Positions 8,768 through 16,953 of a DNA stretch of 64,000 bases are shown here, one piece after another. The notes under the pieces were generated by a model that saw only the letters and a program-made list of their open reading frames with translations, did no database searches and was not told where the DNA came from. The stretch comes from an uncultured Roseobacter sp. Its GTDB lineage: Bacteria; Pseudomonadota; Alphaproteobacteria; Rhodobacterales; Rhodobacteraceae. Made by a program: the position numbers and the translations under genes. The stretch is from the NCBI RefSeq assembly GCF_947499265.1, contig NZ_CANMNK010000001.1, positions 705,001-769,000 of the forward strand, written 5' to 3'. Position 1 is the stretch's first letter. Each line of letters opens with the position of its first letter.

Positions 8768-9331
8768 ATGAAAACAATTCTCTCTCTTAGCGCCGCGGCA
8801 TTTTTCGCCGCCTCCACGGCGCAGGCTGCCCTTGTCGCCAATATCTCGGGTATCCCGGGCAGCGGACAAACCACATGGACCTTCAGCGGAGTGGCCATTG
8901 CAGTCGGATCGGGGTTTTTTGAAGACGGAAACGATTTGGCCAATAACGACACATGGCGGAACTTTGGCGAATACACTTCAATCAACGATTTCGAGAACTT
9001 TAATGTCTTGGGTGATGCCGGATTGACGATCGACGGAATGACCCGTTTGATTGACTTGGCCTATATCAACGATGGCGCCGGAGGCGCTCCTGACGACTGG
9101 GGCGTTGGGGTCGAAGGCGACACGGACTTTGAGTTTTTCGCGGGCTTCGAGATCAGCTGGACGAATAGCCTGACAGTCATTGGCTGCGACATCAACGATC
9201 TGAACAACAGCGGCCTGCCGATCTCGTTCCTGACCTCAAACTATGGTTCCAATGGCGACGGAACGCGCGACCTGGAACTGACCATCGCAGCAGCCGACAT
9301 CGCGCCCGTTCCAATGCCCGCAACCACCTGA
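8768..9331 (+). CDS. Secreted VPLPA-CTERM-like protein lacking its C-terminal sorting segment
   Basis: 187 residues from the ATG at 8768 (Shine-Dalgarno AGGAG 9 bases before). Residues 1-20 are a signal peptide ending in AQA. The body resembles secreted PEP-CTERM/VPLPA-CTERM proteins of Rhodobacterales: Gly/Asp-rich, with WTFSGVAIAVGSG near residue 38 and DLELTIAAADIAP near the end. The protein stops at APVPMPATT: the VPLPA-like motif is present but the transmembrane helix and basic tail that should follow are gone. The DNA just after it encodes an RTX C-terminus in another frame, so the gene seems to have lost its 3' end by recombination. Without the anchor the product would be mis-sorted or released. 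Confidence 0.7.
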   Translation: MKTILSLSAAAFFAASTAQAALVANISGIPGSGQTTWTFSGVAIAVGSGFFEDGNDLANNDTWRNFGEYTSINDFENFNVLGDAGLTIDGMTRLIDLAYINDGAGGAPDDWGVGVEGDTDFEFFAGFEISWTNSLTVIGCDINDLNNSGLPISFLTSNYGSNGDGTRDLELTIAAADIAPVPMPATT

Positions 9332-9492
9332 GCCAGACCGACGCAGTCATCAGTGTCGCACCGGGCGGAGAGGTTGTCACAACGCAGGCTGAAGAGCCGG
9401 GCGACGTGGTGATCGACGATGGCGCGGGCCTGCGGGTCATCCTCAAAGGGGTCGACATCGATGATCTGAGTGCCAGCAACTTCTTTTTCAGA
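9319..9492 (+). pseudogene. Relic of an RTX/serralysin-type C-terminal domain
   Basis: Read in frame 1 from 9319, the sequence encodes RNHLSQTD, a variable stretch, then VVIDDGAGLRVILKGVDIDD and LSASNFFF. This matches the end of the neighbouring RTX protein (ANHLVQGD, AEIDDGRDLTIILTGVDIADL, ESSFIF) and the usual serralysin-type tail. There is no start, no upstream repeat region, and the stop after FFF is missing, so reading continues into unrelated sequence. It is fused, out of frame, to the end of the VPLPA-like gene at about 9316-9322. It is therefore a remnant of a lost RTX gene, not a working gene. Confidence 0.7.
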
Positions 9493-9661
9493 GGGCGCGA
9501 TCTGCGGTGTCTCCTCTTCGACTGCAGGCCGGATACAACGCCAAAGCCAGACAACAAAGGTCGTGACAACGACCACTTTTCAGATCGCGCAGACGGGTCC
9601 ACCGACCGGCACAATCCTGTGACTGCGCCACACACTTGCACGACAAAAAAGGAAATTTCAA

Positions 9662-11320
9662 ATGACCACCCCTCAAGTTCTCATCGCCCCGATCTTGACC
9701 AATACGACCGCTATCGTGGCCAAGTCGAAAGTCGTGGAGCTTTCGAACGGCAACATCCTTGTCACCTACATCTCCGAGCGGGGCGGTGACCCTGACAAGG
9801 ACGGGTTCTTTATCCACGGCCAGCAGTTCGATGCCCTTGGCAACAAGATCGGCGGCGAAATGCTGTTCGAGTTTCCAGAGGAAACGGATACCGAAAACTT
9901 CGACATCATCGCGCTGCCTCAGGGCCGCGTTGCGATCCTGGCGGATCAGGACAGCCGCCGTGGAGCTAATCCCAACAATGACGACCCTTTCCTCGGTGTT
10001 TTTCAGGTCAATGGGTCCGGAACGGCCACCTTCCTGCCAGGAGAAAGTGAGGATGCCTCGGGAACCGGAACCAGAAATTTTGATTTTGCGCTGACAGAGC
10101 GGGGGGACGACGGATGGATGGCGCACAGTCTCGCAAGCGATTTTGGCGCTGATAGAATTTTTCAGGACTCCGATATTCAGGGCGTTGAACTTGTTGAAAG
10201 GACGGGCTTTCGCGGCACCCGCAACGGCGAGCTTGAATCGACCACATTGGAAAATGGCACCCAAGTTCTGCTGCTTGATCGGGATGCCCGGGACAATAGA
10301 GACGGCGATCTCGAATTCAGGATCATCGGGCTCAGTAGCAATGTGGTGAAGAGCGGCCTTGTCGGCGGTAACGCTGACGACCGGAACAATGAAGGGACAG
10401 TGCAGGCGTTGAAAGGCGGCGGGTTTGTCATCGCCTGGACCGAGCGGGATGCGGACACGGACGTCGTTTTCAAGATGTTCGACGCAAGCGGCAACCCCCT
10501 CAGTGCGTCCGTCACATTCGTGGGCAGCAAGAGTGGAACCACGGACAACAACAACGAGCCCGCGATTGCGGCGCTGCAGGACGGCGGTTTCATCATCTTC
10601 TTCGACGACGACACCTCCGGGGGCGGAATCAAGGGGCAGCGATACGATGACCAGGGGGGTGCGGTCGGTGAGATTTTCACCGTGTTCCCTTCCACCTTCC
10701 CCGAAGAGATCGACGCGACGCTCCTGTCGAACGGCAATGTCGCGGTCTCCTTCACCATCTTCAATACCATCCATACCACCATCGTAAGTGTGGATGGCGA
10801 CCTGCCCGATGGCGCGATCATCGGCACCGGTGGCAATGACACGCTGACCGGCACGCGCGATGATGACGTGATCTTTGGACTTGGTGGCGATGATACGATG
10901 AGCGGCGAGAACGGTGATGATACGCTCGACGGTGGCGCGGGCGACGACCGCGTGATCGGCAACCGGGGGAATGACATCCTGCGCGGCGGGGCGGGCAATG
11001 ACAGGCTGCAGGGCTTTGGGCAACGTGACACGCTCGACGGCGGCACGGGAAATGACAGGCTCAGCGGCGGCACGGGCTCCGACACCTTCATCTTTCGCGA
11101 TGGGGATGGTCGCGATGAGATCACCGACTTCAACCCGTTTGATGCAAACGAAAAGATCGATCTGTCGGATGTCACCGCGATCACAAATTTTGCCGACCTG
11201 CAAGCCAATCACCTCGTGCAGGGCGATCAGGGTGCGGAGATCGACGATGGCAGAGACCTGACGATTATTCTGACAGGTGTGGACATCGCCGACCTTGACG
11301 AGAGCAGTTTTATCTTCTGA
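9662..11320 (+). CDS. RTX calcium-binding secreted protein
   Basis: 552 residues, ATG preceded by AAAAGGAAA. No N-terminal signal peptide, as expected for a type I secretion substrate. Residues about 1-380 form repeated beta-strand modules (LSNGNILVTYIS, LKGGGFVIAWTER, LQDGGFIIFFDDD, LSNGNVAVSFTI), resembling a beta-propeller of about four or more blades. Residues about 390-478 hold roughly nine GGxGxD-like nonapeptides (GTGGNDTLTG, LGGDDTMSG, GGAGNDRLQG, GGTGSDTF) that bind calcium in a beta-roll. The last 70 residues are the serralysin-type C-terminal secretion domain ending in ESSFIF. No protease motif (HExxH) is present. No ABC exporter genes lie nearby, so secretion must rely on genes elsewhere. 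Confidence 0.9.
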   Translation: MTTPQVLIAPILTNTTAIVAKSKVVELSNGNILVTYISERGGDPDKDGFFIHGQQFDALGNKIGGEMLFEFPEETDTENFDIIALPQGRVAILADQDSRRGANPNNDDPFLGVFQVNGSGTATFLPGESEDASGTGTRNFDFALTERGDDGWMAHSLASDFGADRIFQDSDIQGVELVERTGFRGTRNGELESTTLENGTQVLLLDRDARDNRDGDLEFRIIGLSSNVVKSGLVGGNADDRNNEGTVQALKGGGFVIAWTERDADTDVVFKMFDASGNPLSASVTFVGSKSGTTDNNNEPAIAALQDGGFIIFFDDDTSGGGIKGQRYDDQGGAVGEIFTVFPSTFPEEIDATLLSNGNVAVSFTIFNTIHTTIVSVDGDLPDGAIIGTGGNDTLTGTRDDDVIFGLGGDDTMSGENGDDTLDGGAGDDRVIGNRGNDILRGGAGNDRLQGFGQRDTLDGGTGNDRLSGGTGSDTFIFRDGDGRDEITDFNPFDANEKIDLSDVTAITNFADLQANHLVQGDQGAEIDDGRDLTIILTGVDIADLDESSFIF

Positions 11321-11562
11321 AGGGCAATATCTCCGCGATCTCCACAAAGGTGACAGGGGCGTAGGTGGCGCGCCCACGTCCCGTTTTCACTATGATGTAC
11401 CCTTCAACTTGAAACGAACGGAGGAGCTAGAAACAAATCGGTAAATCGTCAGCACGTTCGACGCGCAAGACTTTTACATCAGCGTTTCATTCTTGATCAT
11501 CAGGTGAGGTTGATCGAAAGTCTGAGAGTAATATTGATCTCAAATGGGCAAGCCAAACGAAC

Positions 11563-11925
11563 ATGATACCGAGCAACATCCAGCGAATTCACGGCCCGGC
11601 CAAAGGTCGCAGCACAGTTTCGATCTTTTCCGGTCTTGTATTCGCAGTTGCTTATGACCCGGATATGGCAGCCGACATTGTCGATCAGACCAGAAATACT
11701 CTCGCTTTCCTGGACAAGCACCTTGTCGACGCCGGCAGCGACAAGAGTGCCATCCTGCAGGCGACGGTTTATCTTTGCGATATGTCGATGAAACCCAAGA
11801 TGGATGCTGTCTGGGAGGAGTGGATTGGTCCGCCTGAGAACTGGCCTCAGAGAGCGTGTGTAGGTTCCGATCTCGGCGAGGGGAGTTTGATCGAAGTTGT
11901 TGTGACGGCAGTACAAATCACCTGA
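11563..11925 (+). CDS. ridA: RidA family (YjgF/YER057c/UK114) enamine/imine deaminase-like protein
   Basis: 120 residues, the family length. It has the RidA framework: opening strand IQRIHGPAKGRSTVSIFSGL, long helix DIVDQTRNTLAFLDKHLVDAGSD, strand ILQATVYLCDMS, and the terminal segment PQRACVGSDLGEGSLIEVVV, in which the usual Arg (RA) and the terminal acidic residue can be placed. RidA proteins hydrolyse reactive 2-aminoacrylate-type enamines, although many paralogues lack that activity. Monocistronic; a small palindromic hairpin follows 15 bases after the stop. Confidence 0.85.
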   Translation: MIPSNIQRIHGPAKGRSTVSIFSGLVFAVAYDPDMAADIVDQTRNTLAFLDKHLVDAGSDKSAILQATVYLCDMSMKPKMDAVWEEWIGPPENWPQRACVGSDLGEGSLIEVVVTAVQIT

Positions 11926-11940
11926 CGGCCGTACCAAAGT

Positions 11941-11962
11941 ATGAAACGTTGTATCGTTTCAT
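11941..11962. repeat. Perfect inverted repeat after ridA
   Basis: ATGAAACG (11941-11948) and CGTTTCAT (11955-11962) are separated by six bases. The half-sites equal those of the LacI-type operator at 53463-53476, but the wider spacing and the 3' location suggest a hairpin rather than an operator. No T-tract follows. Confidence 0.4.
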
Positions 11963-12040
11963 CCGCGACGTGGGGTTTGATCAAGTAGTATCGGGAAGTT
12001 TCGACGGCGGAGAGGGTTTGATTTTCGAAAGGCCAGATAG

Positions 12041-12526
12041 CTAGGTGCGCGGTGACCCCGCCAGTTCTCCGAGGTAGGCCGTCAGAGTTTCTTGGTTGCC
12101 GCCCTCCGCACCAAGCATGATTGTCTGCCACGCCCAAGTCTCATACTTGACGATATTGAGCTCCCAGATGCAGCCCACGACCTCCTGAACGCCATCTTTG
12201 AAGGTCGTTGGATCGTCATAGCCTGCTCGCATTTGGCCCATTTGCGCCAGAACGCTGCCCCACTGCCAGTAGAATACAGGTGAGACGACGGCGACCTCTG
12301 CGAAGTGGATGATCTGGAAGCCAATGCTATGGTTTCCGGCAGAGTTCTCAAGAGGCCCGGCAGCAGGAAGGCGGCGCATTGCCTCCTCGGTCGCTGCTGA
12401 AACAACGCCCTCGGCAAAGGCTCTGCCGTCAGCAACAATTGCATAACGCTTTAGACTCCAACCGTGATCCTGCGCCAAGCTCAACGGCAGGACGGTGCGG
12501 GGTGCGAACGGTTTCAGATGGTCCAT
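12041..12526 (-). CDS. Conserved-looking protein of unknown function, partner of an EEP hydrolase
   Basis: 161 residues with Shine-Dalgarno AGAGG 6 bases before the ATG at 12526. I do not recognise a family. It is not membrane-bound and has no signal peptide; the middle is rich in aromatic residues (IIHFAEVAVVSPVFYWQWG, CIWELNIVKYETWAWQ), suggesting a compact alpha/beta or all-helical enzyme-like fold with a hydrophobic pocket. It lies 25 bases downstream of the endonuclease/exonuclease/phosphatase-family gene on the same strand, so the pair is probably one transcript. Codon use and length support a real gene; function is open. Confidence 0.7.
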   Translation of the reverse strand: MDHLKPFAPRTVLPLSLAQDHGWSLKRYAIVADGRAFAEGVVSAATEEAMRRLPAAGPLENSAGNHSIGFQIIHFAEVAVVSPVFYWQWGSVLAQMGQMRAGYDDPTTFKDGVQEVVGCIWELNIVKYETWAWQTIMLGAEGGNQETLTAYLGELAGSPRT

Positions 12527-12551
12527 TGATACCTCTCTTTTAAGGGCCGCA

Positions 12552-13352
12552 TCATAGCTCCAGGATCAGCGGGCAGTGGTCCGAAACCTCTGGATCATGG
12601 ATAACGTCGAACGTCTTCACGGCCTCCACGTCGCTCACGAGCAGATAGTCGGCAAACCGGCCTGGTTTTTTATATTGCGTATTCCGGGTGCTTTCAAAAC
12701 CGCGCGATGTGACCATTTCGATCAGACCGGCGCCTTTGAGCATATTCAACGTTTCGCTGTCCGGTTCCACGTTAAAGTCGCCGCAGATGATGCGGAGATC
12801 GCCCTGTTCCGATACGGCATCCGAAAGCGCGATCAGCCGACGCGCCTGCGCTGCGCGTTCTGGTGTGTCCATCTTGCCGTTCAAGTCCCGAAGACCATGC
12901 ATATGTGTGATGCTGACGGCACGATCAGACCCATAGTCGAAGACCCGAACCGCATGTGCGCTGCGGGATCTGGGGTGATCGCCATAGCCAACCGGCGAAA
13001 AATCTTTGTGAACGAAACCCTGCACCTGACCAATCACCGGCAAGGACTGATGAACGAATGTTGCAAGGCCCCATTGTGAAGGAACTTCCGTTTCCTCGTC
13101 CCACAAGACGCCTTGGGCGGCTGGGCAAAAGGTCGGGACATGATCAGGTAGGGCGCGGCAGACATCGCGAAAGAAGTTGGCTCTCTGAGGAAGAATATGG
13201 TCGCCATCCCGGTAGGTCAGCCAGTCCAAATCCGTGGCTGGGCTATGAACGACTTCCTGCAGGCATAGGATATCGGGTACCATCTGAGAAACGTAGGGCA
13301 GAAGCTCCTGATTGAGCGTACCGCCCCAGCCATTCAGGCACATGACTCTCAT
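12552..13352 (-). CDS. Endonuclease/exonuclease/phosphatase (EEP) family hydrolase
   Basis: 266 residues. The start ATG at 13352 is preceded by GGAGG and a 7-base spacer. EEP catalytic motifs occur in order: the metal-binding Glu in LCLQEVVHS near residue 32, ITHMHGLRD in the middle, ICGDFNVEP (Asp and Asn) near 190 and the general-base DH pair in VSDHCPLILEL at the extreme C-terminus. The family cleaves phosphodiesters in nucleic acids, inositol phosphates or sphingolipids; there is no signal peptide, so a cytosolic substrate is expected. First gene of a two-gene operon with the unknown 161-residue protein. Confidence 0.88.
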   Translation of the reverse strand: MRVMCLNGWGGTLNQELLPYVSQMVPDILCLQEVVHSPATDLDWLTYRDGDHILPQRANFFRDVCRALPDHVPTFCPAAQGVLWDEETEVPSQWGLATFVHQSLPVIGQVQGFVHKDFSPVGYGDHPRSRSAHAVRVFDYGSDRAVSITHMHGLRDLNGKMDTPERAAQARRLIALSDAVSEQGDLRIICGDFNVEPDSETLNMLKGAGLIEMVTSRGFESTRNTQYKKPGRFADYLLVSDVEAVKTFDVIHDPEVSDHCPLILEL

Positions 13353-13511
13353 TGGTTCGCCTCCTGCAATACCGATACTCCCGCAGCAATGATGGGCGCG
13401 GTCTCCGCCCTTACCAATAGATGAGGCTCGATCTTATGCAAATTTGGACTGCCAATTCTGGGTACTTCCTTCGTTGTAGCCCACTCGTGTCTGGGAGAAA
13501 TGCCAACTCCC

Positions 13512-13860
13512 TTATATTCGTACATCTAGGTGGTACGAGTTACGGGCCTTCAGCAGGGTTCTTGCTTCTTTTAGCTCACGTTTGATGTGGTCGCGTACTA
13601 CCAGCATGCGGTCAATCGGGTTTTGGCTTCGATTTACCCATAGCACTTTGAACCGATACGCCTTGGCAGCAATGGTGTCACAACCCTTTGATAAGGCAAA
13701 AGGACTTCGGTCCCGTCAGATTGCAAAAAGCTTTCGAAAGATAACATGCACGGGTATCTGGCTTGAAGACACCCGTGCTTTCAACACTCGCGATTGCATC
13801 CAAAGCTGTGTCCCATTTTGCGCATTTTACGATCCGGTTCAGCATGTCTTTGCGTGATCG
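13512..13860 (-). pseudogene. Decayed haloacid dehalogenase type II (HAD) gene
   Basis: Two minus-strand frames together rebuild the C-terminal half of an L-2-haloacid dehalogenase-type HAD protein. The first (about 13851-13681) reads KDMLNRIVKC, then ALDAIASVESTGVFKPD (the conserved Lys-Pro of motif III) and a degraded PKSFCLI. After a shift near 13681 the second (about 13680-13512) reads DTIAAKAYRFKVLWVNRSQN, then PIDRMLVV, ending in TAA. The order and spacing match the family (SVDEVRLFKP, then [20 protein letters not shown] in DehIVa). The N-terminal half with the nucleophilic Asp is not found, so the gene is inactive. Confidence 0.65.
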
Positions 13861-14056
13861 CAGGTAGTCAGGAAGGCTGACGTCACTTTGCTCAAGGCGT
13901 CTGCCGAGGCCGCTGCATTTGTGGGCTTTTGCTCGCCCGTGCTGAGAAGCCAGCAACTGCGCTCGGGTGTGAATTAACGGCCCCATTTACCAATGGCGAC
14001 CGGAATGATGCCTTGCGGTTGAAAGACAGTTTTGTGCTTTTGTTGTCGGGTTAAGC

Positions 14057-14581
14057 TCAGATAGGGCTGTCGCCTTCAATGATCTTCAGCATTTGCAGGT
14101 CTGTTGCCTCGGGGTGCACCCCCGCTGCTGTCAGCATGGCATGCACTTGCCCCCTGTGGTGCGTTTGATGATTGATCATATGGGCCAAGTTGAAGCCAAA
14201 ATTGGTGACGACCTCCTCGTCGCCTCTCATCCATGACACATCGCTTGCCAGTTCTGCCTCGGTCAGTGCGTTTGCCCAAGCTACGATTTCATCATCCAAC
14301 GCGGCACGATCAGCAACAAAGACTGACCAATCGTTTGGGTCGTCGGTGTATGGATGGCGAACACCTATCCTTGCTTCATTGCTTCTGTCACCACGAAGCC
14401 TCGCCAACCAGATGCGGTCGTCCCAAAGGATATGGTTCAAGGTCTGTGCAATCGATCCAAAGAATGCCCCGCGATTTTTCCACCTTTCTTCATCACAAAG
14501 GCTGTCGGCGGCGGTCACCAACGAACGGTTTTGCCAACGATTGTAGCGCGCCATGGTGCGAGCGAATTCAAGGGTGATCAT
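14057..14581 (-). CDS. DinB family protein (putative metal-dependent bacillithiol/mycothiol-type transferase fold)
   Basis: 174 residues from the ATG at 14581, chosen over an upstream frame extension to 14626 because GGAGG stands 7 bases before it. The DinB four-helix bundle is indicated by MARYNRWQNRSLVTAADSL at the N-terminus, by QTLNHILWDDRIWLARL (first His ligand) and by NLAHMINHQTHHRGQVHAML near residue 137 (two further His ligands), so the triad that binds a divalent metal is complete. Most proteobacterial members lack a defined substrate and are considered stress-linked hydrolases or transferases. Monocistronic. Confidence 0.87.
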   Translation of the reverse strand: MITLEFARTMARYNRWQNRSLVTAADSLCDEERWKNRGAFFGSIAQTLNHILWDDRIWLARLRGDRSNEARIGVRHPYTDDPNDWSVFVADRAALDDEIVAWANALTEAELASDVSWMRGDEEVVTNFGFNLAHMINHQTHHRGQVHAMLTAAGVHPEATDLQMLKIIEGDSPI

Positions 14582-14708
14582 TGCGAGGCCTCCGATAGTC
14601 CCAAGACAGAATATGGGACAAACCAAAACCCGTCATTCTTGTTTTGCGTAGCGTCGTTTAAGAACGGCGCGCTCTCGACCCACGCCGCGCGGTAGTCTGA
14701 CGGTTGGC

Positions 14709-15230
14709 TCACCAGTCGGAGCTGTCGTTGCATCGGTTCAGCCTAAGCCTCGCAGCCATGGGCAAGATCAAGCCCCATCTGGTCTCCCGGGTTGGCCCCA
14801 GCGGTTCGAAGCCTAATTTCTTATAGACCGCTATCGCGCGTTCATTTTCTGGATGCGGATCAGTGGCGATGACGGGCGCGCCGTTATCAAAAAGTGTTTG
14901 CATTCTCATGCCGATAAACGCTGATCCATGCCCAACGCCGACCATTTCGGGATCTCCGATGTATTGATCGATTCCCCGCGACCCTTTGGGCAGACTGGCA
15001 AAATGGTGCTCTTTCCATCCATGCACTGTATAGTCCTGCATAAATGCAAAGGGCCGTTCTGCGATTGAAACGATCCAGCGAGCCACCCGAGGATCAGCCA
15101 AATTCGCTTCGTTATACGGCTCATCTGTGTCCCACCATGCGCGAACATGTGGGTTCGACTGCCATGCTGTAAGCAAAGCGAGATCATCCAGGGCCGCTTT
15201 GCGAAAACTGTACTGATTTGTCGCGAACAT
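14709..15230 (-). CDS. GNAT acetyltransferase of the aminoglycoside 6'-N-acetyltransferase type
   Basis: 173 residues. The acetyl-CoA site is the GVGHGSAFIGMRM segment (Q/RxxGxG/A-like loop), preceded by RGIDQYIGDPEMV and followed by VIATDPHPENERAIAVYKKLGFE. This order and wording is close to AAC(6')-Ib-like enzymes (GIDQ, GEPEM, GHGSAF, DP.P.N.RAI). It may act on aminoglycosides, but chromosomal homologues in marine bacteria are often not resistance genes, so resistance should not be assumed. Not linked to any mobile element here. Confidence 0.85.
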   Translation of the reverse strand: MFATNQYSFRKAALDDLALLTAWQSNPHVRAWWDTDEPYNEANLADPRVARWIVSIAERPFAFMQDYTVHGWKEHHFASLPKGSRGIDQYIGDPEMVGVGHGSAFIGMRMQTLFDNGAPVIATDPHPENERAIAVYKKLGFEPLGPTRETRWGLILPMAARLRLNRCNDSSDW

Positions 15231-15407
15231 TTGACGAGGCTAGCACATCATGCTCGGGCAGGGATGGGCTCTCCTACGCTGTTCGCTGCGGTCGCAGGGA
15301 ATGACGGTTTCGGGGTGGGCGAGTTTCTGTTGCCGTTCGAGGGGTCAGCCGCTGAGCGGGACGCAGCCGACTTTGTTCCCATTGCTATGATTGACCGTTT
15401 CGGAACT

Positions 15408-15707
15408 TCAGAGATATTTCGTCGTAGCCCAATGACCTTGCCACACGGGCTCCGAGACACGCGTGACGGTTTTGTCCTGTGCTATGTGCTGAGAAGAGCG
15501 ATATCGCAGATGCCACCAGGCTGCCGCGCGCTGCCAGAGCGTTCGACTATCAGGGTATTGAAGGATGATGACGCTGCCCTCTTGCTTTTCGCCCCACGCC
15601 CTTTCCTTCAGGTCGAGGTTTCTGAAGACAATTGCTTCGATCTCCTCATTGGGCATCGCGGGAACCGGCATGTCTGACAGGTGTGGTTCAATCTTTTGAT
15701 GTTTCAT
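15408..15707 (-). CDS. Small protein of unknown function divergent from a LysR gene
   Basis: 99 residues; ATG at 15707 with GGGAGA 7 bases upstream. The first 70 residues look like a real protein (MPNEEIEAIVFRNLDLKER, SVIILQYPDSRTLWQRAAAWW), but the last 25 are low in structure signal and may follow a frameshift. No family recognised. Its divergent position 91 bases from a LysR gene is the usual arrangement for a regulated target, so it could be the truncated first gene of a former target operon. Confidence 0.4.
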   Translation of the reverse strand: MKHQKIEPHLSDMPVPAMPNEEIEAIVFRNLDLKERAWGEKQEGSVIILQYPDSRTLWQRAAAWWHLRYRSSQHIAQDKTVTRVSEPVWQGHWATTKYL

Positions 15708-15798
15708 GGCTTGTCTCCCGACATCTGCCGATAGATTGACATACCGATATTTAAATTGAAAACTCAGAATCCTAATAGGCTATATTGGAAATACTCAT

Positions 15799-16698
15799 AT
15801 GCTCACACACCGGCAGGTCAGATACTTCTTGGCTGTTGTCGATGCGGGGCAGGTTTCGGCGGCGGCGCGTGCTTTGAATGTCTCACAGTCAGCGGTGTCT
15901 CTTTCGATAAAGGATATGGAATGTGTGCTTGGAACAGATTTGTTCGAGCGCTTGCCAACTGGTTTAAGATTGACCAAAGCCGGGCAGCAATTCCGGCACC
16001 ATGCACACGACATCGCTGCGTCCTTCGAAGCAGCCGTCAAGAGCGTAGAGACCGGAAGCGATCAGGCCACGGGTGAAGTCCGCCTCGGGATGAGTTGGAC
16101 GCTGTCCAGCTACTTTGCCTTTCCGGTTATCGAACATTTTGCGCGCCAGCACCCCCAGATCGAGGTTCAGCTTGTCGAAGAAACCCGCGAGACACTTGAG
16201 CAGGCACTGGTTGAAGGTCAGCTCGATCTGGCGTTGGTTCTGACTTCGAACCTGACTGGCGGGGCCGGACTGAAGAGCAAAACACTGCACCGATCGCACC
16301 GCAGGCTCTGGACAAGTCTCGACCATCCGCTGACCGGACAGAAATACGTATCTCTCGCGGACGTGGCGCAATATCCCTACGCGGTGCTGCGATCGGACGA
16401 TGCCGAGAAACAGGGATTGGCATATTGGACAGATCAAACAGGTCAGCCGGAAATCAAGCTAACCTCGACCTCCATCGAAGCCGTGCGCAGCCTTGTGGCC
16501 TCGGGTCAAGCGGTGACGATCCTGAGTGACGTTGTTTATCGCCCCTGGACACTCGACGGTCGGCGGGTCGAGAAAATTGATCTGGTCGAGACTATTCCGA
16601 CCATGGACGTAGGCATCGCCTGGTCTTCGCAAGCCGTACTCGATCCTGCCGCGAAACTGCTGCGCGAAACGTTTGATCGATCAATACCAAGGAGTTAG
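15799..16698 (+). CDS. LysR family transcriptional regulator
   Basis: 299 residues. N-terminal winged HTH: THRQVRYFLAVVDAGQVSAA then ALNVSQSAVSLSIKDME, residues 3-45. Effector domain begins about residue 92 with GEVRLGMSWTLSSYFAFPVI and continues through DLALVLTSNL and SLVASGQAVTILSDVVYRPW. ATG at 15799 keeps the HTH intact. It is divergent from the unknown small gene at 15707, with a 91-base AT-rich interval that should contain both promoters and the LysR box. Effector unknown. Confidence 0.92.
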   Translation: MLTHRQVRYFLAVVDAGQVSAAARALNVSQSAVSLSIKDMECVLGTDLFERLPTGLRLTKAGQQFRHHAHDIAASFEAAVKSVETGSDQATGEVRLGMSWTLSSYFAFPVIEHFARQHPQIEVQLVEETRETLEQALVEGQLDLALVLTSNLTGGAGLKSKTLHRSHRRLWTSLDHPLTGQKYVSLADVAQYPYAVLRSDDAEKQGLAYWTDQTGQPEIKLTSTSIEAVRSLVASGQAVTILSDVVYRPWTLDGRRVEKIDLVETIPTMDVGIAWSSQAVLDPAAKLLRETFDRSIPRS

Positions 16699-16953
16699 CG
16701 TTTTCGATGTGTTGGCCAATGCTTCACTGATGCGCGCACGGGCAAAAGCGAATAGATGGCAGTTCCCGACACATTATATCAGACGCAGCGAAGTCACGAT
16801 TTGCGTTTTCTGGATGATCGGGTGCCTTGCATTCTCCATCGGCACTACAGTTGCGCCGCGTGAACCGACCTTTATGTCTTTCAGCTGCTTTTTTTCTTGG
16901 ATCGAAATGCTACGCGCTTCGTGGTGATCCCAAAACGAGTTTGACACACCTTG
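16699..16953. other. Gene-free interval between lysR and azlD
   Basis: 255 bases between convergent genes. No terminator hairpin with a T-tract and no supported frame were seen. Confidence 0.4.

Noticed and set aside
9488-11377. Long open frame on the minus strand across the RTX gene (over 600 codons)
   Set aside because: Antisense shadow of the GC-rich, codon-biased RTX gene; no family features and the plus strand has clear RTX repeats and secretion domain.
14709-15230. Aminoglycoside resistance gene
   Set aside because: Similarity to AAC(6') is family-level only; there is no mobile context and resistance cannot be inferred.
15231-15407. Protein-like plus-strand frame GNDGFGVGEFLLPFEGSA
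   Set aside because: Looks like an intergenic repeat type that I believe is common in Rhodobacterales; no gene features.
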